Shown: positions 15,166 to 24,539 of the stretch, in pieces
Position numbering within the stretch: the first letter of the stretch is position 1
Layout: each line of letters opens with the position of its first letter
Source of the DNA: Gemmatimonadota bacterium
Lineage (GTDB): Bacteria; Gemmatimonadota; Gemmatimonadetes; Longimicrobiales; Gaopeijiaceae
NCBI GenBank assembly: GCA_021295835.1
Contig: JAGWBP010000013.1
Location: forward strand, 47,177 to 71,715
Length of the DNA stretch: 24,539 nucleotides
Direction: 5' to 3'
Program-made: the position numbers and the translations under genes
Notes under the pieces: generated by a model
What the model saw: the letters and a program-made list of their open reading frames with translations, nothing else
Databases searched by the model: none
What the model was told of the DNA's origin: nothing

Positions 15166-15639
15166 GTGAATGTGAACGAAGAGCGCGCTGGGGACTCGGG
15201 GCGTCTGTCTGGACCAGAGGCCGACCGCCTGCCCGAAGTGGCCGCGCTGGAAGGGGCGGCGTTCGACCACGTGGCGATCGCCGTGTCCTCCATCGCCGAC
15301 TCGGCACCCCTCTTCGAAACGGTCGTAGGTCGGCGAGCAACCCGCCCCGTCGAGGTCCCGGAGCAGGGCGTGGCGGTCTGCTTCATCGGGCCGTTGGAGC
15401 TCGTCAGCCCCCTCGAGGACGGCGAAGGATCGGTGGCGCGATTCCTCGACCAACGTGGCCCCGGACTGCACCACCTCGCATTCAGCGTCCCCGATGTGAG
15501 GCGGGCCATGGAAGGACTTCGCTCGGACGGCCGCGACTTCACCTCCGAAGCGCCGATGCTCGGCGTCGGCGGGCACCGGATCGCATTCCTGCACCCACGT
15601 TCGACCGGCGGAGTGCTCCTGGAGCTGGTCGAAAGGTAG
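15166..15639 (+). CDS. mce: Methylmalonyl-CoA epimerase
   Basis: A VOC-fold metalloenzyme that interconverts (R)- and (S)-methylmalonyl-CoA in propionyl-CoA metabolism. The characteristic blocks are AFDHVAIAVSS (metal His), FIGPLELVSPLEDGEG, FLDQRGPGLHHLAF (second metal His) and a C-terminal GVLLELVE with the metal Glu. It is about 157 aa from GTG 15166; GTG 15172 fits equally, and an AGGTGA lies close in front of it. The N-terminal 30 residues are not conserved, so the true start could be a little later. It is the lone plus-strand gene here, divergent from thioredoxin. Confidence 0.92.
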   Translation: MNVNEERAGDSGRLSGPEADRLPEVAALEGAAFDHVAIAVSSIADSAPLFETVVGRRATRPVEVPEQGVAVCFIGPLELVSPLEDGEGSVARFLDQRGPGLHHLAFSVPDVRRAMEGLRSDGRDFTSEAPMLGVGGHRIAFLHPRSTGGVLLELVER

Positions 15640-15764
15640 CGCTTCGCTTACGTACGCCCTCTCACCAGAGGACCGAAAGCCACCCCCGCATATTCACTCG
15701 TGGAGGACGGCGGCGGCCTTGGGCCATCGCGTCGGGACCACTCCGATCACCCCGCACGTCAGAA

Positions 15765-16394
15765 TCAGAACTCCAGTTCGACGTCGACGATGTGGCCGCA
15801 GACGGTGCCGGTCATATCGCCTTCGACCGTGCGCACGCCGCTCCCGAATTCGAATTCCAAGTCAACGTCGAACGCTACGTCCACTTCGCAGACGCCGCTC
15901 TCGCCCTCCTCGACGATCTCCCACTCCAAGCTTCCCGCGGCGCTTCCTGCCACACTTATGTACGCCACCCGATCGGCGAGGCTCACCGTCGCCACGATCG
16001 CGGCAGCAAAGTCGATCACCCCGGTGAGCGCAACGACGACGTCCTCGTCAGTGCGACCCGCGCAGGAGTCGAAGTCAACGGAGCCTTCCGCGCTCGCCGA
16101 ATACGACGAGTCGTCGATCTGCTCGTCGACGGTCACGGTCCCGGAGAGCGCGGCCGTGCCCCCCTCGGGACAATCGACCTCGTGCTCGTAGGTAAGGCCC
16201 CGGGGGTCCCCGGCAAGTGCAATGGCCTGGATGGTCTCCTCCACGGCGTCGACGACGGTGCGTCCCACCAGCTCCGCGCTCATCATGGCCTCGCTCTCCG
16301 CCAGCTCGCGCGGCGGGTCCGTCGTGCACCCCACCACCCAAAGGCCGAAAGTTCCCAGCGCCGCCACTTGGGCGATCGATCTTCTAGACTTCAT
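15765..16394 (-). CDS. Acidic lipoprotein, hypothetical
   Basis: A 209-aa predicted lipoprotein. ATG 16394 follows a strong AAGGAGGAGA site and gives the signal peptide MKSRRSIAQVAALG... with lipobox VVGC (Cys about 23). The mature part is very acidic and beta-rich, with alternating Val/Thr/Asp runs and four to five further cysteines (for example DFDSCAG, SGVCEVD, GTVCGH) that could form disulfides in the periplasm. I do not recognise a family. About 160 bp separates it from the lipoprotein gene upstream, and it converges on the epimerase gene. Confidence 0.75.
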   Translation of the reverse strand: MKSRRSIAQVAALGTFGLWVVGCTTDPPRELAESEAMMSAELVGRTVVDAVEETIQAIALAGDPRGLTYEHEVDCPEGGTAALSGTVTVDEQIDDSSYSASAEGSVDFDSCAGRTDEDVVVALTGVIDFAAAIVATVSLADRVAYISVAGSAAGSLEWEIVEEGESGVCEVDVAFDVDLEFEFGSGVRTVEGDMTGTVCGHIVDVELEF

Positions 16395-16553
16395 CTTCTC
16401 CTCCTTGAGGTCGCGGTGCGGTCCGGTCTGCAGAGGTTCGTCCACGACGGGCCAGCGCCCAGATGCACCCCGATCAGGCGCACGAACCCAGGCGGCACCT
16501 GTTCACGGGCATCTAGGCCGCGCGCAAAAAACCAGAGTCACTCCATCAGTCTA

Positions 16554-17062
16554 TCACATTAACCCCTTCAGCTCCACCTTCTCGACCAACCAGCGGTCGC
16601 CGAAGGAGAGGACCGCCAGAAATGGCACGGCGACGAGCCGCCCCGCCGCTGCGAGCTCTACTTCAACGAGCCAAGCTGGCCGATCCTTCCCCACTACCCG
16701 CGCCTCGCGCACAACCGAGTACGATTCGTGGGCCAGAGCCGCCGCGATCAGGTCCATGCGGACCTCGACCTCGGCGTCGCTCGCGCACCGGTGGCCGACC
16801 CTCAGCCAGGAGCCGACTCTGCGCAGTGCGCAACCGAGCGCCCCGGGGCGCTCGCCAACTGGTCCTTCTGCAGTGCCGAAGCGCGAGGCCATCGCCCAGT
16901 GGTCGCGGCGGTTCGCCGCATCCAGGAACTCCGCGACCACTGTGCGCGGCTCAGACTGCCACTCCGCGCCGGGCAGCGACCCAGCGGGTCCGACGGCTGC
17001 TCCTCCGCCACACCCCAGGATGGTCGCCAGCAGCAGCCACGACGGAGCCTTCAGGAGCCGTT

Positions 17063-17066
<4 letters not shown>
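16554..17066 (-). CDS. Small lipoprotein coupled to clpB
   Basis: A 170-aa predicted lipoprotein. The signal peptide MKRLLKAPSWLLLATILGC has lipobox ILGC. The following segment, VVAEFLDAANRRDHWAMASRFG, resembles the start of NTF2-like/SnoaL-like lipoproteins, and the C-terminal FLAVLSFGDRWLVEKVEL fits the last strands of such a fold; this is only a suggestion. GTG 17066 overlaps the clpB stop by 4 bp (GTGA), so translation is probably coupled to ClpB. A T6 run lies 22 bp after the stop without a clear stem. Confidence 0.75.
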
Positions 17067-19660
<2,594 letters not shown>

Positions 19661-19823
19661 CGGCGTCCTCCAGAGTAGTTACGGCCAAAATGGCAGACTT
19701 AGGGGGATCCCGGCCCCGTTCCGCTCGGACGGGCACCCCTACCCCTATAACGTCGGCAAGACGCGGGCCGGCGCGTTCCCGAGTTCCTGAATGTCGGTCA
19801 CTCCCTCGTGTGGTCCGGGAGGG

Positions 19824-20058
19824 ACCACCGTTTTCGCGCTCACCGGCTCCAGCGCCCGGGGGATCCGTACGCGGCGGGGTCAACCTGCTCGGAGGCCGGG
19901 CCGCGTTGCTCTCCATGCACGGCGAATTGGCGGACGCCTTCGACCTGGACGCGAGCTTGCGGCACGGTTCTGTCCCAATCGTGGTGTCCGTCGCCGACCC
20001 GAAGACCGCGCTGACCGCCTACGCGACAGGAGATTTCAGATTCACAGAAGGGCCATGA
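19824..20058 (+). pseudogene. Fragment of AAA ATPase with DUF4143-type domain (frameshifted)
   Basis: Two adjacent plus-strand frames together spell a recognisable piece of the COG1373/DUF4143 ATPase family: VFALTGSSAR (from 19830), then after a frame change RGGVNLLGGRA (from 19870), continuing FDLDASLRHGSVPIVV and ALTAYA to a stop at 20058. In intact members these are consecutive segments of the central region. The N-terminal Walker region and the C-terminal half are both missing. The fragment is about 75 residues of a roughly 400-residue protein, so it is a relic. Family members are typically accessory genes. Assignment is from remembered motifs, not a search. Confidence 0.55.
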
Positions 20059-20160
20059 GGTCGGACGCGAACTTCCGCCGCAGCGAGTGCCAACCCCGCC
20101 GCGCCTTCGGCTCCAGTCCTGCGAGCCGCTCGGCCTTGCGTCCGCCCGACCCATACCCTA
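20057..20160 (-). pseudogene. Tyrosine recombinase (phage integrase) C-terminal fragment
   Basis: The minus-strand frame ending at the TGA at 20057 reads AERLAGLEPKARRGWHSLRRKFASDL. This matches the region around the conserved His-x-x-Arg (HSLRR) box of tyrosine recombinases, and the AGLEP lead is common in integrases of this type. The upstream catalytic Arg region and the downstream nucleophile Tyr are absent, and the frame stops shortly after the HxxR box. It is a relic of about 35 residues that overlaps the end of the ATPase fragment on the other strand by 2 bp. Confidence 0.5.
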
Positions 20161-20187
20161 CTAGAAGAGCGGTGCTCGTCGTTCTCA

Positions 20188-20233
20188 GGCGATCCCGGGA
20201 CCCGTAGGTCACCTGAAAAGCTCCGGGATCGCC
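20188..20233. repeat. 11-bp perfect inverted repeat with nested small hairpin
   Basis: GGCGATCCCGG (20188-20198) and CCGGGATCGCC (20223-20233) are exact inverse complements around a 24-nt spacer. Within the spacer GACC-CGTA-GGTC (20199-20210) forms a second small hairpin. It lies between the LRR pseudogene end and the integrase relic. It might be an old terminator or part of a recombination site. No T tract is present. Confidence 0.5.
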
Positions 20234-20399
20234 CGGAGACCGCCATTGAGCCCGTTGAGGCCCCTGAGGGGGGTTGGAACCGAGAAGCGGGCGGCCCTGC
20301 TCGTCCTTAGGACCTGGTGGCCCAGTTGAAATCCGCGATCAGGAACTTCAGGTCGTACTGGATCGTCCGGTCGGACACGGGCCCGCCGCTCGGGCCGAT
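20234..20399. other. Gap after LRR pseudogene, no gene seen
   Basis: This 166-bp stretch between the inverted repeat and the LRR stop codon has no reading frame that I can relate to a protein. It contains GGCCCCTGAGGGGGGTT near 20255-20280, a short GC stem followed by two T residues only. Together with 20161-20187 it looks like decayed sequence. Confidence 0.4.
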
Positions 20400-21276
20400 T
20401 CAGTCCTCATCGCAAACAGGACCCCTATACTGGGTCGGGACCTGGGCAAGCCAGGCCTGAAACTCCTCGTCCGCCGGCGAGCACAATTCCGTGTCGTCCC
20501 CCCAGCAATAGTACTGGAGCCTCCTCAGGTTCATGAACGACCGGGGAAGCGGACCGCTCAGTGGATTCATGAATACGGAGAAGACCCACAGGCGCTCGAG
20601 GTTTCCCAAAGACTCGGGCAGCTCACCCGTGAAGTTGTTACCCCACAGGTCGAGGCGTCCGAGATCCTCCTGCCCCAGCCAGTCCGTCCGGTATCTCACC
20701 CGTCAATTCGTTCATATGGAGGTCCAGTGTATCGAGGTCGAGCTTCGACAGCTCCTCCGGAATGGTTCCCGTTAGTGCATTGTGGTGCAGGCTAATCCGC
20801 CGCGGGCTCTTCATGTCGCCAAGCTCGGGGGGGATCGTGCCGGAAATGTTAAAGTTGAATCCAACGTCCAGCAAATGGAGGTGCTCCAGCTTGAGCAGCT
20901 CATTGATCGGGATCCGGCCCGAAGGTCGTTATACAGCAGGATCAGCTTGGTGGGGTTCCCCGCACGGCCGGTCGTCACCCCGAACCAGGTGTTCAGCTCG
21001 GTCCGGGTTCCCCAGTTGTCGCTTTCCTTCCAGTTGGGCCCGTCGAGCGAATCGTAGATCGCGACGAGAGCGTCCCTCTGGACCAGCTCGGCGGATATGG
21101 TGGCGGTGTCCGCTAGCGGGCCTGCCACGGTCGCAACGATGTCGGCCGTGCCGGTCATCCATACGAACACCCCCCCGTCATCGACCGTAGCCACCATCGT
21201 GTCCGTGCTGGACCAACTCACGGCAACGGTGTCCATGGCATCGCCGTATTGGTCCGTCACCGTAGCCACGGCAGAA
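20400..21276 (-). pseudogene. Leucine-rich-repeat protein with Ig-like domain, frameshifted and 5'-truncated
   Basis: Three overlapping minus-strand frames read as one protein. The first gives a Big_2-type Ig domain (AVATVTDQYG, VSWSSTD, VATVDDGG), then an LRR cap (RDALVAIYDSLDGPNW, WFGVTT) up to LILLYNDL. A frame change near 20930 leads to LLDVGFNFNISGTIPPELGDM and LTGTIPEELSKL. A second change near 20690 leads to LGRLDLWGNNFTGELPESLGNL and the end at the TGA at 20400. Each junction is fixed by a single inserted or missing base. The 5' end is replaced by an IS3-type fragment. Such proteins are normally secreted. Sequencing error could mimic the frameshifts but not the truncation. Confidence 0.8.
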
Positions 21277-21402
21277 GTCCTTCGCGTCGGCGATGCTGCC
21301 GAAGCGATCCGGGAAGCCTGGGTGGTACCTGATGGTCTTGAAGTGCGCTCCGAGTACGGGTTGTCGTTCGAGACCATGGGGCGGTCCAGACTGCGTCTAC
21401 GA
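21272..21402 (-). mobile_element. IS3-type transposase fragment (integrase core), frameshifted
   Basis: The minus strand reads RSLDRPMVSNDNPYSE and, after one missing base at about 21345, HFKTIRYHPGFPDRFGSIADAKDFCR. This is the well-known SNDNPYSE-x-x-FKT-x-x-Y-x-P-x-FP-x-RFGS segment near the end of the DDE integrase core in IS3-family and related transposases. Only about 42 residues remain, with no visible terminal repeats. It abuts the Ig/LRR pseudogene directly, so an insertion or deletion here probably removed that gene's N-terminus. Confidence 0.65.
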
Positions 21403-21580
21403 CGATACTCCCGATGACATCGCCGCATCATGATGCCAACGCATCAGACATCCCCTCATTGCGCGCGGCGCACCGGCAACGTCACTTTAGCGGCGGCCTG
21501 CGGCCCGCGCGACCACTAGCGGCGGCCCCCCGACCCGCCTCGGTAGCCGGGCCCGTCCCCACCATCAACGGAGCGCACAG
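21403..21580. other. Upstream region of the OPT transporter gene
   Basis: There is no gene in these 178 bp. GGAG ends 8 nt before the ATG at 21581 and is a plausible Shine-Dalgarno. The part from 21490 on is very GC-rich and direct-repeat-like (GCGGCGGCC near 21491 and 21530). I find no promoter that I would defend. Confidence 0.4.
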
Positions 21581-23593
21581 ATGCCACCGGTCGACCCTCC
21601 GGCCCAGAGAGGCCTGCCCCCGGAAGCCTACGAGACAATTCCCGGGAGCGAGTACCGTCCCTACGTCCCCGCGTCGCAGTCGCTGGCGGAGTTCACCCTC
21701 AAGGCGGTCGTCATCGGGGTGCTGATGGCGGTGGTCTTCGGGGCCGCCAACGCCTACCTGGGTCTCCGGGTGGGTCTCACCGTGAGCGCGTCGATTCCCG
21801 CTGCAGTGATGGCCGTGGCGATCTTCAGGGTGCTCAGGCGCGGCACGATCCTCGAGACCAACATGGTGCAGACGATCGGCTCGGCGGGCGAATCGGTCGC
21901 TGCGGGCGTCATCTTCACGCTGCCCGCCCTCTTCATCTGGCAGCGCTCCGACCCGTCGATCGTCGTCGATCTGCTGCAGATTTCGGTCATCGCCGGACTC
22001 GGGGGGCTGCTCGGCGTGCTCTTCATGATCCCGCTGCGGCGCTACCTCATCTCGCGCGAGCATGGGAAGCTCCCCTACCCCGAGGGCACCGCCTGCGCCG
22101 AGGTGCAAGTCGCGGGCGACGCTGGCGGCAGCAAGGCGCGACTCCTCTTCGCGGGCCTCGGGCTCGGGGCACTCTACCAGGTGCTGGCGAACCGCAACGG
22201 CCTCGGCCTCTGGAACGAGGGGCCGCACGTGCAGCTTCCCGCCAAGGCGCAAATAGGAGGCGACTTCACGCCCGAGCTCCTCGGGGTGGGTTTCATCATC
22301 GGACCTCGGATCGCGGCGATCATGTTCGGTGGGAGCGCCCTGGCGTGGCTGGTCATGATTCCGGCGATCAGCCTGTGGGCCGGCGACGCTACAGTGTACC
22401 CGGCCTCGGCGCCGATGTCGTCCCTCTCTTCGGGCGAGATCTGGAGCTACTACCTCCGCTACGTGGGCGCCGGCGCGGTGGGGTGCGCCGGGATCGTGAC
22501 GCTCATCAAGTCGTTGCCGACGATCGTCGAGTCGGTGAGGCTCGGCATGGGTCAGGTGCGGGGCGGGAGCGGTGGCGCGGGCTCGCTTGCGCGGACGCAG
22601 CAGGACCTCCCGATGAAGCTGGTGCTGGGGCTCGCGGCGCTCATGGCGGCGGCGCTGTGGCTTTGGCCGGGCGTCCCGGTCAATCTGCTGGGCGGGGTGC
22701 TCATCGTGGTCTTCAGCTTCTTCTTCGTCACAGTGTCGAGCCGCATCGTGGGGCTGATCGGTTCTTCTTCGAACCCCGTTTCGGGGATGACGATAGCCGC
22801 GCTCCTGCTCACCTCGCTGATCTGGGTGGCGCTTGGGCTCAACGACGGTGGCGCGGCCACCAAGGTCGCGGTGCTGGCGGTCGGTGCCGTAGTCTGCATC
22901 TCGGCGGCGGCGGCGGGCGACACGTCGCAGGACCTCAAGACCGGCTTCCTTGTCGGGGCCACTCCTTCGCGCATGCAGATTGGCGAGATGCTGGGCGTGC
23001 TCGCGTGCGCGGTCACGATCGGCTTCGTGCTGGTCGTGCTTAACGAGTCCTACGGGATCGGCACGGTGGACGGGCTGGCCGCCCCGCAGGCGACGCTCAT
23101 GAGTCTGGTAATCGACGGCGTCCTGAACGCGTCGCTCCCCTGGGGATTCGTGCTGATAGGGGTGCTCCTCGCGCTGGTGACCGAGTTCGTCTTCAAGCTG
23201 CCCTCGTTGGCCTTTGCGGTGGGGGTGTACCTGCCCGTGTCTCTGATGACGCCGATCCTGGTCGGCGGCCTGATGCGCAGGGCGCTGACGCGGAAGTTCG
23301 GGAAGTCGGACGACTCCAGCGGGGGTGGGAGCGAGCTGGCGGAGAAGCGTGAACAGGGCGTGCTATACGCCTCCGGGATGATCGCCGGAGCGGCCCTCGT
23401 GGGGGTGCTGATCGGCGGCACGATCTACCTCGTGGCGCAGGTTACGGGAGACGCTGGCGCTGCCTCGCTCTGGCAGGTGGGACACGCGTGGATGGACGCG
23501 GTGCCAGGTTTGGCGTCGGCGGTGGGAACGCTCGCCTTCGCGGCGCTCTGCTGGATGCTCTGGCGCGCAGCCACGCGGAAGATGGCCGCTTGA
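21581..23593 (+). CDS. OPT family oligopeptide transporter
   Basis: A polytopic inner-membrane transporter of the oligopeptide transporter (OPT) superfamily, 670 aa, which would import small peptides or a metal-chelate substrate with cations. The family signature starts at about residue 55 (NAYLGLRVGLTVSASIPAAV), then ILETNMVQTIGSAGES (90-104), LPYPEGTACAEV, and a C-terminal half with SSNPVSGM and DTSQDLKTGF. Some 14-16 hydrophobic segments are visible, from about residue 40 onward. ATG 21581 has GGAG upstream. A strong hairpin lies just after the stop. It borders a decayed mobile region on the 5' side. The substrate cannot be read from the sequence. Confidence 0.93.
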   Translation: MPPVDPPAQRGLPPEAYETIPGSEYRPYVPASQSLAEFTLKAVVIGVLMAVVFGAANAYLGLRVGLTVSASIPAAVMAVAIFRVLRRGTILETNMVQTIGSAGESVAAGVIFTLPALFIWQRSDPSIVVDLLQISVIAGLGGLLGVLFMIPLRRYLISREHGKLPYPEGTACAEVQVAGDAGGSKARLLFAGLGLGALYQVLANRNGLGLWNEGPHVQLPAKAQIGGDFTPELLGVGFIIGPRIAAIMFGGSALAWLVMIPAISLWAGDATVYPASAPMSSLSSGEIWSYYLRYVGAGAVGCAGIVTLIKSLPTIVESVRLGMGQVRGGSGGAGSLARTQQDLPMKLVLGLAALMAAALWLWPGVPVNLLGGVLIVVFSFFFVTVSSRIVGLIGSSSNPVSGMTIAALLLTSLIWVALGLNDGGAATKVAVLAVGAVVCISAAAAGDTSQDLKTGFLVGATPSRMQIGEMLGVLACAVTIGFVLVVLNESYGIGTVDGLAAPQATLMSLVIDGVLNASLPWGFVLIGVLLALVTEFVFKLPSLAFAVGVYLPVSLMTPILVGGLMRRALTRKFGKSDDSSGGGSELAEKREQGVLYASGMIAGAALVGVLIGGTIYLVAQVTGDAGAASLWQVGHAWMDAVPGLASAVGTLAFAALCWMLWRAATRKMAA

Positions 23594-23596
23594 CGC

Positions 23597-23616
23597 CGAC
23601 GGCAACTTTGCCGTCG
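23597..23616 (+). terminator. Perfect hairpin after the OPT gene
   Basis: CGACGGCAA, a 2-nt loop CT, then TTGCCGTCG: a perfect 9-bp stem directly after the TGA of the OPT gene. The base pairs nearest the tight loop would open in RNA. No T tract follows (CTGTGTAAAC), so it may act as a 3'-stabilising or factor-dependent terminator stem. It ends 3 bp before the palindromic element. Confidence 0.5.
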
Positions 23617-23619
23617 CTG

Positions 23620-23658
23620 TGTAAACTACAGACTACGTTATGTAATGCCTGATTTACA
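23620..23658 (+). repeat. 39-bp paired TGTAAAN6TTTACA palindrome, copy B
   Basis: TGTAAACTACAGACTACG, TTA, then TGTAATGCCTGATTTACA: two 18-bp units at a 21-bp period, about 72% identical to copy A (4655-4693). The outer arms are best conserved (TGTAA at both unit starts and TTACA at the end). It lies between the OPT gene and the small lipoprotein gene, about 14 bp before the earliest possible start of the latter, so it could be an operator there. Confidence 0.65.
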
Positions 23659-23725
23659 ATTGGAACGGGTGATGCGGCTTGCTTGGCATCTGTGCAGCGC
23701 CGATCGCGTACTGCGCGCAGTTGGG

Positions 23726-24058
23726 ATGCGGGTCGGCGGGGTCGGCATGCCGACCCTGCTGGGCCTCGTCGGTGCAGTGGGATTCGTCGGCTGCGCGGCC
23801 GCGATAAGCCGGGAGGAGTTCGTCGAGGCGTACGTTGCGCTAAGGCTGGCCGCGCTCGAGGAGTCCGGCGGATCGGACAGTTCGCCGATCTCGCCGGAGG
23901 CCCGGGAGCGCACGCTGGCCGAGCAGGGTGTGACCGAAGAGGAACTCTTTCGCTTCGCCGAGATCAAGGGCGGCGACGTGGTCTACATGAAGGAGCTCTG
24001 GAGCGATGTCGAGACCCGCATGGGCGAGTTGAGGCTGCCGCCCGACGAGCCTCACTGA
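23726..24058 (+). CDS. Small lipoprotein, hypothetical
   Basis: A predicted lipoprotein of about 110 aa. From ATG 23726 the start is MRVGGVGMPTLLGLVG..., with a lipobox FVGC about 22 residues in; ATG 23747 is an equally good start, and ATG 23672 would add a non-signal-like extension. The mature region is helical and charged: ISREEFVEAYVALRLAALEE, TEEELFRFAEIKG, and a C-terminal WSDVETRMGELR. Such SREEFV...AYVALR repeats are seen in short envelope proteins with no known function. It shares the strand with the OPT gene, with the hairpin and copy B between them, so it may have its own promoter. Confidence 0.7.
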   Translation: MRVGGVGMPTLLGLVGAVGFVGCAAAISREEFVEAYVALRLAALEESGGSDSSPISPEARERTLAEQGVTEEELFRFAEIKGGDVVYMKELWSDVETRMGELRLPPDEPH

Positions 24059-24276
24059 CGCTTGAGGTGTGCACTCCTCTCCGTCGGCTGACTTGCTATT
24101 GGGGGTTGGAAGAGGGGATGGCTAGCAGTCCTGGATAGTCTCGCTCGAGCGGCGACGCGCATCGGTCCAGCACGCTAGGACGAGCAGCGCTGTCCCTACG
24201 TACCCGGGTGGGGGCGGCGCTGGATTGGAAGCCTTGGTGGGGTGCTTTCGGGGACGGGGAGCGGGTGGGGGCGTTG
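24059..24276. other. Spacer with G-rich tract before the IS21 end
   Basis: There is no supported gene in this stretch. Positions 24250-24271 on the plus strand carry four G runs (GGGG, GGGG, GGG, GGGGG) with loops of 1-3 nt, a good G-quadruplex candidate. It lies 5 bp from the IS21 end. A minus-strand frame of 92 codons across this area has no recognisable content and runs through the IS terminus. Confidence 0.5.
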
Positions 24277-24282
24277 TGTCAA

Positions 24283-24328
24283 TGGGCATCGAAAATGTCA
24301 CACTTCTGGGCATTGAAGATGTCACACT
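24283..24328 (+). repeat. IS21 subterminal direct repeats (2 x 22 bp, period 24)
   Basis: TGGGCATCGAAAATGTCACACT and its neighbour differ at two positions and are spaced 24 bp start to start. Such repeated subterminal sites are the expected IstA binding sites in IS21-family ends. The role is inferred from the family. Confidence 0.7.
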
Positions 24329-24396
24329 CGAGAGGCTGCCCCGCAGAGGGAGCATGGCGACCGGAGCGGGGCAGTCGGCCGGGAGCCGAGCGGGGC

Positions 24397-24539
24397 TCAT
24401 GACCCTGACTCCTGGGTCGGATGGTCGGGTGTTGTTGGGCTTCCGGTCAGAGGGTGGATTGCTTTCGAGAGCTCGGCGTGGTGCCGCATGCGGTAGCTGT
24501 TGCCCCGGATGTTGACGATGTGGCAGCGGTGCAGGAGGC
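24397..24539 (-). CDS. istB: IS21-family helper ATPase IstB, C-terminal end (partial)
   Basis: The minus-strand frame from the window edge to the TGA at 24397-24399 reads LLHRCHIVNIRGNSYRMR and then a short Pro/Thr-rich tail. This is the characteristic C-terminus of IstB (DRLLH...NIRGNSYR), the AAA+ helper ATPase that works with the transposase IstA. Only about 47 residues are in the window; the Walker motifs and the start lie beyond the edge. Whether the full gene is intact cannot be judged. Confidence 0.82.
   Translation of the reverse strand, partial: LLHRCHIVNIRGNSYRMRHHAELSKAIHPLTGSPTTPDHPTQESGS

Larger units (their letters stand above)
24277..24539 (-). mobile_element. IS21-family insertion sequence, right end (partial)
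   Basis: The terminus begins near TGTCAATGGG at 24277 (TGTGTC at 24275 is possible). It is followed by two near-identical 22-bp repeats, TGGGCAT-GAA-ATGTCACACT, at 24283-24304 and 24307-24328, a pattern of multiple end repeats typical of IS21 elements. The 3' end of istB follows inside. The element continues past the window, so the left end, istA and any target duplication are not visible. Confidence 0.75.

Noticed and set aside
16526..16531. T6 tract (minus strand) as an intrinsic terminator
   Set aside because: I could not find a stem longer than 3-4 bp directly before it, so a terminator is not supported.
19661..19780. CIRCE or HspR-type heat-shock operator upstream of clpB
   Set aside because: No TTAGCACTC/GAGTGCTAA or HAIR-like inverted repeat is present; a CTTGCCGA alone is too weak to call a sigma32 promoter.
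20400..21276. Selenocysteine or programmed frameshift reading of the LRR gene, given selA nearby
   Set aside because: The frame changes are base-count shifts, not in-frame TGA codons, and no slippery sequence is present; decay explains them better.
24122..24400. A 92-codon minus-strand frame at the right side
   Set aside because: It crosses the IS21 terminus and subterminal repeats, and is Pro-rich without motifs, so not a gene.

Overview
The window is about 24.5 kb of a GC-rich bacterial chromosome with dense, mostly minus-strand genes, many GTG/TTG starts and 4-bp GTGA stop/start overlaps. The 5' part of a 16S rRNA gene, Shine-Dalgarno sites and several lipoprotein signal peptides mark it as bacterial and probably diderm. 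The 16S start, the Ig-like lipoproteins with mineral-soil-type gene mix and the overall codon use make me think of Gemmatimonadota or a neighbouring phylum. That placement is inference; no search was run.

Layout. 1-845: 5' end of a 16S rRNA gene (minus) with a hairpin-rich leader, preceded by tRNA-His(GTG) and tRNA-Arg(TCT). 846-1119: GC-rich dispersed repeats. 1120-4454 (minus): a tightly coupled operon running from an A-type Fe-S carrier (IscA/ErpA type) through a glyoxalase II-like metallo-hydrolase and purN to purH. 4455-4946: a repeat-bearing spacer with a candidate promoter. 4947-11939 (minus): a small membrane protein, a membrane-anchored unknown protein, valS, an Ig-like lipoprotein and selA, with overlapping or nearly touching ends. 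12081-15078 (minus): thioredoxin followed by a DinG-type helicase that carries an N-terminal JAMM/RadC-like domain. 15166-15639 (plus): methylmalonyl-CoA epimerase, divergent from thioredoxin. 15765-19660 (minus): clpB, a coupled small lipoprotein, then an acidic lipoprotein. 19661-21580: a decayed mobile-element graveyard. 21581-23593 (plus): an OPT-family transporter, followed by a small lipoprotein. 24277-end: the right end of an IS21-family element with the istB 3' end.

Most of the window is housekeeping: purine synthesis, translation, protein disaggregation, redox and Fe-S assembly. The accessory content sits between clpB and the OPT transporter. There I find fragments of a DUF4143-type AAA ATPase, a tyrosine recombinase, an IS3-type transposase and a frameshifted leucine-rich-repeat protein.

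The least explained signals are three. (1) A 39-bp element present three times, at 4655-4693, 8118-8156 and 23620-23658. It is made of two tandem 18-bp palindromes of the form TGTAAAN6TTTACA at an exact 21-bp period, and one copy lies inside the valS reading frame. (2) The JAMM-DinG fusion, which also lacks the first of the four cysteines expected for an Fe-S cluster. (3) A GC-rich repeat family of about 62 bp, one array of which is bounded by a perfect 9-bp inverted repeat.
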